8,482 bases of DNA from Treponema sp. (lineage in GTDB: Bacteria; Spirochaetota; Spirochaetia; Treponematales; Breznakiellaceae). The position numbers and the translations under genes were made by a program. Shown here piece by piece: positions 3,767-8,482 of the stretch. The DNA is taken from positions 1 through 8,482 of the forward strand of contig JAIRUY010000007.1 in assembly GCA_031254175.1 (NCBI GenBank), given 5' to 3'. The notes under the pieces were generated by a model. The model did not search any database. It had not been told where the DNA came from and saw nothing but the letters and a program-made list of their open reading frames with translations. Numbering within the stretch: position 1 is the stretch's first letter; every line of letters starts with the position of its first letter.

Positions 3767-5812
3767 ATGTCCGATGTTTTCATACCGGGAGTTAGAAGCC
3801 GGTTCAATTCAGAACAGACAATTCAAGACCTGATGAGGCTTGAACAAGTCCCAAGGGACAGAGTTCAAAGCAATATCGAAAATCTCCGGACTCAAAGGGG
3901 CTACTGGCAGGAAGTTGGCCGCCGTATAACTTCTTTAAGAGACAGCGCGCGTTTCCTCTACTCTTTTCAAAATCCTTTTAATGAAAGAATTGCACAATCA
4001 GGCAATGACAGTGTTCTTACCGCTTCAACCACAAGAGAAGCTGCAGAGCAATCATTCACTTTTACTGTAAAACAAACCGCCCAAGCAGACCGGTTTCTTT
4101 CCCAGCCGCAGGATGAAAGAACGCGGGTAGAGGCGGGAAACTACAAATTTATTATTGGCAAAGATGAAATCTCCATAAATTTCCGCGGCGGCACCTTAAG
4201 GGAATTTACTGACGCCATAAACCGTGGAGGACAGGATAAAGTTTCGGCAAACCTTTTGGCAGTACAGAGCGGAACGAGATCTTTATTAATCGAATCCAAA
4301 GTAACAGGCGCGGAAAACAGGCTTGGCTTCTCAGGCGACACTGTTGATTTAGCAATACAAATTGGCATGATGGAACGCGGAAATGAAACGCAAAGCGCCA
4401 TTCCCATTAATGAAAACACAGTACGAAGGACAAATCAGACGGCGGCAATAAATGACGGAGTTTTAACATTACCGCCCGGTTCTTCGGTTTCTATCCCTCT
4501 TAATATTTCCATGACCTCTGACTCAAACCTTATGTTAAAACTGGAAACCCTTACCAAAGCAAATAATAACGGTAATTTTATTATTTCCCAGCCGCCGCCG
4601 GGTCCGTCTGTTCCTTCAAGCTCTGTTACCTACGGCGGTATTACAATCAATAACGAACCTTCTGCCGCTCCTTTGCCTGAATGGACGCCTCCCGCAGCAC
4701 CGCAGCGCCGTGATGATATGGCTGTATTAAGTCTATTTTTTTCAGACGGAAGTTCGGTAAAACTGCCGTCAATTACAGACAGCAGCAGTTTTACATCAAG
4801 GGAGTTTTTCCTTTCCGATATTGCCCAGGGCAGAACAATCACTTCAATAAATGTAAATAATAACAATACTCACCGTGAAGTTTCTGTCGGCAAAGTAGAA
4901 ATTCTTGACCCAGTCGCCACAACAGGCGGTTTAAGGCCTTTGAACGCGGTTTCTACAGCTCGTGATGCCATAATAACAATGGAAGGAATCGAAATAAAAC
5001 GTCCGACAAATAACATTGACGATCTTGTTCCGGGCGTTACGCTGAATATTAAGAGTGTCTCTGAAATGCCTGTCGAACTGAATGTCAGGGCAGACACAGA
5101 AGGTATTAAAGAAGCGGTTATTTCCTTTGTTGGAAACTATAACCGCCTTATGGCGGAAATAAACGTACTTACAAGCGCAAGACGGGGGGATTTAAGCGGT
5201 GTCAGCGCTGACGAGCGTATTGTTGATGAGTTAACGTATTTGTCAAAAGAAGAAGCTGATGCGATGAAATCAAGGCTCGGCGCGTTTAACGGAGATTCTA
5301 CATTAAACAATTTAAAAAATAACCTCAGGCGCATAGTTTCAGCGCCCTACCCCACCGATCTTGAACGTGAACTTACCCTTCTTGCCCAAATCGGAATCAG
5401 CACAAATGCCGCAAGAAATACCGGATACGATGTATCGAGGCTGAGAGGTTATCTAGAAATTGACGAAAAAGTCCTTGACGCGGCGCTTGAAAACAAAGTA
5501 CCCGCAATCAAACAGATTTTTGCCAATGATACAGACGGGGATTTAATGTCTGACACCGGCGTTGCCTTTAATGTAGACAGACTTGTCAGGTCGTTTGTAG
5601 AAACCGGCGGTATTATCTCCCTAAAAACGAGCACAATTGATTCCCGCATAAGCCAGGATGAAAGACGCGTTTCAACACTGGATCGTCAATTAGCGGCAAA
5701 AGAGCAGGAGCTTAGAATTCAATACGCGCAGATGGAATCCGCTTACGCCCGAATGGAACAAATGTCAACTTCTCTTGATAATTTCAGTCAGCAAAATCGC
5801 AGCAACAGGTGA
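3767..5812 (+). CDS. fliD: Flagellar filament cap protein FliD (HAP2)
   Basis: This 681-aa protein is the filament cap and flagellin-folding factor at the tip of the periplasmic flagellum. The FliD N-terminal domain is at about residues 1-110 (MSDVFIPGVRSRFNSEQ, then DLMRLEQVPRDR and a helical stretch). The FliD C-terminal domain is at about 435-672, with SFVGNYNRLMAEIN, LAQIGISTN, LRGYLEIDEKVLDAAL and a heptad-like coiled-coil end (RRVSTLDRQLAAKEQELR onward) finishing in LDNFSQQNRSNR. It is much longer than the roughly 470-aa enterobacterial FliD because of a large middle region with proline-rich stretches near 274-285 and 298-314; I recall spirochaete FliD proteins as generally long. ATG 3767 is chosen over GTG 3737 because GGGAGG (3751-3756) lies between them and the protein then starts at the conserved SDVFIPG. 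The spacing of 10 bases is on the long side. The next gene starts four bases after its stop. Confidence 0.95.
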   Translation: MSDVFIPGVRSRFNSEQTIQDLMRLEQVPRDRVQSNIENLRTQRGYWQEVGRRITSLRDSARFLYSFQNPFNERIAQSGNDSVLTASTTREAAEQSFTFTVKQTAQADRFLSQPQDERTRVEAGNYKFIIGKDEISINFRGGTLREFTDAINRGGQDKVSANLLAVQSGTRSLLIESKVTGAENRLGFSGDTVDLAIQIGMMERGNETQSAIPINENTVRRTNQTAAINDGVLTLPPGSSVSIPLNISMTSDSNLMLKLETLTKANNNGNFIISQPPPGPSVPSSSVTYGGITINNEPSAAPLPEWTPPAAPQRRDDMAVLSLFFSDGSSVKLPSITDSSSFTSREFFLSDIAQGRTITSINVNNNNTHREVSVGKVEILDPVATTGGLRPLNAVSTARDAIITMEGIEIKRPTNNIDDLVPGVTLNIKSVSEMPVELNVRADTEGIKEAVISFVGNYNRLMAEINVLTSARRGDLSGVSADERIVDELTYLSKEEADAMKSRLGAFNGDSTLNNLKNNLRRIVSAPYPTDLERELTLLAQIGISTNAARNTGYDVSRLRGYLEIDEKVLDAALENKVPAIKQIFANDTDGDLMSDTGVAFNVDRLVRSFVETGGIISLKTSTIDSRISQDERRVSTLDRQLAAKEQELRIQYAQMESAYARMEQMSTSLDNFSQQNRSNR

Positions 5813-5816
5813 TGTT

Positions 5817-6674
5817 ATGGAAATAAGAATTGACGGCAAGCCGGCGGATATTACACTTGACAATGAAAAAAACATAGGCGAAATAATGGCCGGCCTTGAA
5901 GCTTGGCTTGGCAATTCAGGATATCGTTTAAGCGGATTGAGTATTAACGGTCAGGCTGTAAACGGTTCATCCAGTATGGAAGAAATATTTACAAGAGATA
6001 TCAATTCGGTTCAAACTCTGGAAATATTCACAAGTTCCCTCGCCGAACTTACCGCAGAAAGCCTTCAAAACCTGCTTGCGGATATTAAAATATTTGAAAG
6101 CATGAAATTTGAAGAAAGAGCGGATTTTTTCGAAAACTGGAAAGAAAGCTCAGCGGCGAATTTTACCGCCGAACAAATGCCGGATCTTTATAAAATTTTT
6201 GTTAATTCATTTTCAGGCGGTGAAATAAATCCTCAGACTGCTTTTTCCATAACCGAAGAAAGGCTGCGTGAAGTAACAGCTCCGCTTCAGGAGTTTTTAA
6301 ATCTTAAACCGCTTTTGGAAGAGACTTGTACATTACTCACCGATCTTCCCCTTGATATTCAAACAGGCAAGGACGCAAAAGCCGCCAAAACAATGCAAAT
6401 ATTTTCTGGTGTTTCAGAAAAAATATTGAGGGTTTTTAAACAGCTTAACATACAGGGTTTTCTGTCAAAAAAGGAAAACAATGAAGATTCATTCAACGTA
6501 ATGCTGAACGAATTCCTCAATTTGGCAAAAGAAATACTTGCAGCCTATGAAAAACATGATACTGTCCTTTTGGGTGACCTTGCAGAATATGAAGCGGCTC
6601 CCATGCTTAATAAATTATATACAGCTATTTTAAATTACAGCAGTGAACTCAAATCATCAACACGGGGAGCATGA
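5817..6674 (+). CDS. Conserved-looking protein of unknown function in the fliD operon, ubiquitin-like N-terminal fold predicted
   Basis: This 285-aa protein is acidic and soluble, with no signal peptide or membrane segment. I do not recognise a named family. The first 75 residues read as a beta-grasp (ubiquitin-like) pattern: strand MEIRIDGKP, strand ADITLDN, helix IGEIMAGLEAWLGNSG, strand YRLSGLSINGQAV, then strand VQTLEIF. The rest is predicted to be almost entirely helical, in several amphipathic segments, ending ILNYSSELKSSTRGA. The ATG at 5817 has AGGTGA (5807-5812), which overlaps the fliD stop, so translation is probably coupled to fliD. Its own stop overlaps the next gene's start (ATGA). 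By position it may work in flagellar assembly or control, for example as an export chaperone or PilZ partner, but nothing in the sequence proves this. It does not look like FliS or FliT. Confidence 0.8.
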   Translation: MEIRIDGKPADITLDNEKNIGEIMAGLEAWLGNSGYRLSGLSINGQAVNGSSSMEEIFTRDINSVQTLEIFTSSLAELTAESLQNLLADIKIFESMKFEERADFFENWKESSAANFTAEQMPDLYKIFVNSFSGGEINPQTAFSITEERLREVTAPLQEFLNLKPLLEETCTLLTDLPLDIQTGKDAKAAKTMQIFSGVSEKILRVFKQLNIQGFLSKKENNEDSFNVMLNEFLNLAKEILAAYEKHDTVLLGDLAEYEAAPMLNKLYTAILNYSSELKSSTRGA

Positions 6675-7780
6675 TGAAAGGTCTATTTTTTTACCCGCTG
6701 CAGTTAGCGCTTTCAGATATGAAAATGGAATCAACTTTTTCCCTCAGAGATTCCATTCTTCTTCTTGTTTTCATCGCTGTAATAGCAATTGTTCTTGTAA
6801 TAATAAATATTTTTTCAAAAAATACTTCAGGACGAAAAAGCGGAAGTGGAAGCGGAAGCGGAAGTAAAAACTCTTTTTTCCTTGGTTTTTCCATTGGGAA
6901 AATGATCAGAGGCATCGGGCTAAATCATGAACAGAAAAAAATGCTTGACTTTGTTTTTAAGACAGACGGCGTAACTGATGTGGAAAAATCCCTGACTACG
7001 CCGGCTCTGCTTGACCGCCATTTCAGGCGGGCTTATCGTGCCATTGAACAGTCAAAAAGCTTAAACGCGGAAAAACAACATAAGCTTTCTGTCCTTTTTT
7101 CCACAAGAAATTTATTGGAAAACAGCGCTATAGGAACTATAGCCTCAACCCGCGAGTTAAAAGAAAACACGACATTAACCTTAAGTACAGTCAGAGAAAA
7201 ATTTAATGTCATTGTAGTTTCTATAAAGGGGGAAAACATATCTGTAGAAACCCCCAAAACCATTCTTGGGAGTCAGATAAAAGTTTCAAAAGGCACGAGA
7301 CTCAGTGTCGTATTTTTTACAAAAAGCAATAAGGGGTTTACCTTTAATACGCGGGTAACGGGTTATTCAAGTATGCACGGTGTTCCGATAATGCTGCTTT
7401 CCCACTCCAATCAGTTAAGGTTTCTTTCACAACGCCGTTTTTACCGCCGCCATACATCCATTGCCTGTTTCCTGTATGTAGTGTATATTGAGGGTAAAGG
7501 AAAAAAACAACGTTTGGTGGTTGATAAGCGCCGAATATCCGGCTATATTGCGGACATTTCTGTCGGAGGCTGTTCGATAAAAACAACAGCCCCTGTCAAT
7601 GTAGGAGCAAGGCTGAAAATAGAATTTGAACAAGGAGAAGATAAAGTTGCGGCCTTGGGACAGGTTTTAAGGATAAACAGAAAAGGCGTAAATTCCATAA
7701 TTCATATCAGGTTCTTAAAGGTTACTCAAAAGTCAATGAATTTAATTAATGCGTTTGTATATGATTATTTAACAGAATAA
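6671..7780 (+). CDS. Membrane-anchored PilZ-domain protein, likely c-di-GMP receptor
   Basis: This 369-aa protein has a single hydrophobic segment at about residues 28-48 (LLLVFIAVIAIVLVIINIF), a Gly-Ser linker at 57-65, a helical region at about 85-160, a beta-rich YcgR-N-like region at about 165-245, and a C-terminal PilZ domain from about 253. Both c-di-GMP-binding motifs are intact: RRFYRR at 255-260 (RxxxR) and DISVGG at 295-300 (DxSxxG). The order YcgR-N then PilZ matches flagellar brake proteins such as YcgR, but these are soluble, whereas this one is tethered to the inner membrane. A role in tuning the motor or filament assembly in response to c-di-GMP is inferred from domains and operon. 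The start overlaps the upstream stop (ATGA). The second ATG at 6674 has a better distance from GGGGAG (6664-6669), so the true protein may be one residue shorter. Confidence 0.9.
   Translation: MMKGLFFYPLQLALSDMKMESTFSLRDSILLLVFIAVIAIVLVIINIFSKNTSGRKSGSGSGSGSKNSFFLGFSIGKMIRGIGLNHEQKKMLDFVFKTDGVTDVEKSLTTPALLDRHFRRAYRAIEQSKSLNAEKQHKLSVLFSTRNLLENSAIGTIASTRELKENTTLTLSTVREKFNVIVVSIKGENISVETPKTILGSQIKVSKGTRLSVVFFTKSNKGFTFNTRVTGYSSMHGVPIMLLSHSNQLRFLSQRRFYRRHTSIACFLYVVYIEGKGKKQRLVVDKRRISGYIADISVGGCSIKTTAPVNVGARLKIEFEQGEDKVAALGQVLRINRKGVNSIIHIRFLKVTQKSMNLINAFVYDYLTE
6842..6865 (+). repeat. Hexanucleotide tandem repeat encoding a Gly-Ser linker
   Basis: Four tandem GGAAGY units (GGAAGT, GGAAGC, GGAAGC, GGAAGT) encode alternating Gly-Ser between the membrane segment and the cytoplasmic part of the PilZ protein. 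Since the unit is two codons, changes in copy number would lengthen or shorten the linker without a frameshift. Confidence 0.85.
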
Positions 7781-7799
7781 AAATGAGAAGGACAAAAAA

Positions 7800-8063
7800 A
7801 TGAAAGTTATTTCCTTAAAAGACATGATAAGAAAAGATGTCCCTATTTATTACCGCAAACTTTATACCGGCGTAGTTGTATTGGAAGTGAACAATCTCAA
7901 TAAAGACTATCGCATAGATTTTTCAATAGAATACAAACCAACCGGGCAAAAAGAAATAAGTATCACTTTCATTGATACAATTGACTATCCGCTGATTCCC
8001 ATAAACAAAGAATTAAAGAACTATATCCTGGAAATGGAAACTAACGGAGGACTTCCTGACTAA
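7800..8063 (+). CDS. Small hypothetical protein in the fliD-PilZ operon
   Basis: This 87-aa protein is preceded by AAGGA (7788-7792) seven bases before ATG 7800 and starts 19 bases after the PilZ gene stop, so it is probably cotranscribed. It has no signal peptide, membrane segment or cysteine. The sequence suggests a small alpha/beta fold: an N-terminal helix with a basic patch (LKDMIRKDVPIYYRK), strands at about 24-31 (GVVVLEVN) and 37-60 (the alternating YRIDFSIEY and ISITFIDTI stretches), and a short C-terminal helix (NKELKNYILEME). I do not recognise a family. Good spacing and protein-like composition support a real gene. Its job cannot be stated; the neighbourhood links it loosely to motility control. 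Confidence 0.75.
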   Translation: MKVISLKDMIRKDVPIYYRKLYTGVVVLEVNNLNKDYRIDFSIEYKPTGQKEISITFIDTIDYPLIPINKELKNYILEMETNGGLPD

Positions 8064-8127
8064 TACGTTAAATCAACAAAGTTTCCGGATGAATGCCTCT
8101 GTGCGAAATGAAAAAGAGAATCTTTAG

Positions 8128-8482
8128 GTGCTTAAGACTACTAGTTTGGTTTCCAATTCTCCTGAAGAAACCTTTGCGCTTGGTCAAAACATAGCCTCCT
8201 TATTATCACCAGGTTCAGTAGTAGCGCTTAAAGGAACTCTTGGAAGCGGAAAAACATGCCTTGCAAAAGGTATAGCCAGAGGTTTGGGTATTACAGACAT
8301 TATAACAAGCCCAACATATACAATAATCAGCGAATACCCTGCCTCCACTACCCTATTCCATATTGACGCGTACCGGTTGAACGGCGATAAGGACTTTGAA
8401 GATATAGGCGGCCCGGAAATCATAAATTCGTGCGGAATTTCAATAATAGAATGGAGCGAGCGGATTCCAAATTCACTGCCGG
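8128..8482 (+). CDS. tsaE: tRNA threonylcarbamoyladenosine biosynthesis ATPase TsaE (3' end outside window)
   Basis: The frame is open from GTG 8128 to the end of the window, giving 118 residues of a protein usually near 150. TsaE is the P-loop ATPase of the TsaB-TsaD-TsaE complex that makes the t6A modification at position 37 of ANN-decoding tRNAs. Visible motifs are SPEETFALG near the start, Walker A GTLGSGKT at residues 36-43, SPTYTIISEY, HIDAYRL (Walker-B-like region), EDIG and IIEWSERIP, all typical of the family and in the right order. An in-frame TAG directly before the GTG (8125-8127) fixes the start, and the resulting N-terminus fits other TsaE proteins; the ribosome binding site is weak (AGAGAA, 8115-8120). 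It follows the 87-aa gene after 64 bases with no terminator. Nothing ties its function to motility. Confidence 0.95.
   Translation, partial: MLKTTSLVSNSPEETFALGQNIASLLSPGSVVALKGTLGSGKTCLAKGIARGLGITDIITSPTYTIISEYPASTTLFHIDAYRLNGDKDFEDIGGPEIINSCGISIIEWSERIPNSLP

Noticed and set aside
8017..8127. Open frame upstream of and in frame with tsaE, ended by TAG directly before its GTG; could be a frayed N-terminal extension or stop-codon read-through
   Set aside because: The tsaE product starting at the GTG has a normal N-terminus, and the upstream residues do not resemble TsaE.

Overview
The window reads as a chromosomal motility locus of a spirochaete, most likely a Treponema. It carries two FlaB-type core flagellins in tandem, then flaG, a long fliD, two genes I cannot name by symbol (one unknown, one PilZ), a small unknown gene and tsaE. 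I recall the same flaB-flaB-flaG-fliD order from Treponema genomes, but I could not check this. All supported genes lie on the + strand. Base composition is moderate, and nothing points to phage, IS elements or recent transfer.

Layout. Bases 1-411 are the 3' end of a gene resembling the methyltransferase-like tail of RarA/methyltransferase fusion proteins. Bases 538-843 encode a small, very lysine-rich unknown protein. A near-perfect sigma-28 (FliA) promoter at 857-884 drives the first flagellin (993-1850). A 370-base gap full of hairpins leads to the second flagellin (2221-3075). A 300-base gap with a terminator and a run of stem-loops leads to flaG (3376-3708). Then fliD (3767-5812), a 285-aa protein of unknown function (5817-6674), a membrane-anchored PilZ protein (6671-7780) and an 87-aa unknown protein (7800-8063) follow with gaps of 4 to 58 bases or an ATGA overlap, so they look like one operon. 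tsaE starts at a GTG at 8128 and runs off the window.

How the parts fit together. The two flagellins form the periplasmic filament core. FliD caps the filament and FlaG is a filament-associated protein. The PilZ protein would bring c-di-GMP sensing into the same transcript as the cap protein.

The most interesting signal is in the leaders. Both flagellin mRNAs carry a hairpin with GGA in its apical loop, in the context GCANGGAU, placed 23-25 bases before the GGA of the Shine-Dalgarno. This is the classic two-site layout of CsrA translational repression. The flaG Shine-Dalgarno matches the CsrA consensus ACANGGANGU exactly. The gap between the second flagellin and flaG is a string of stem-loops with several GGA triplets in loops or linkers, which could form a CsrA-titrating 3' UTR. 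CsrA binding is inference; the hairpins and motifs are visible in the sequence.
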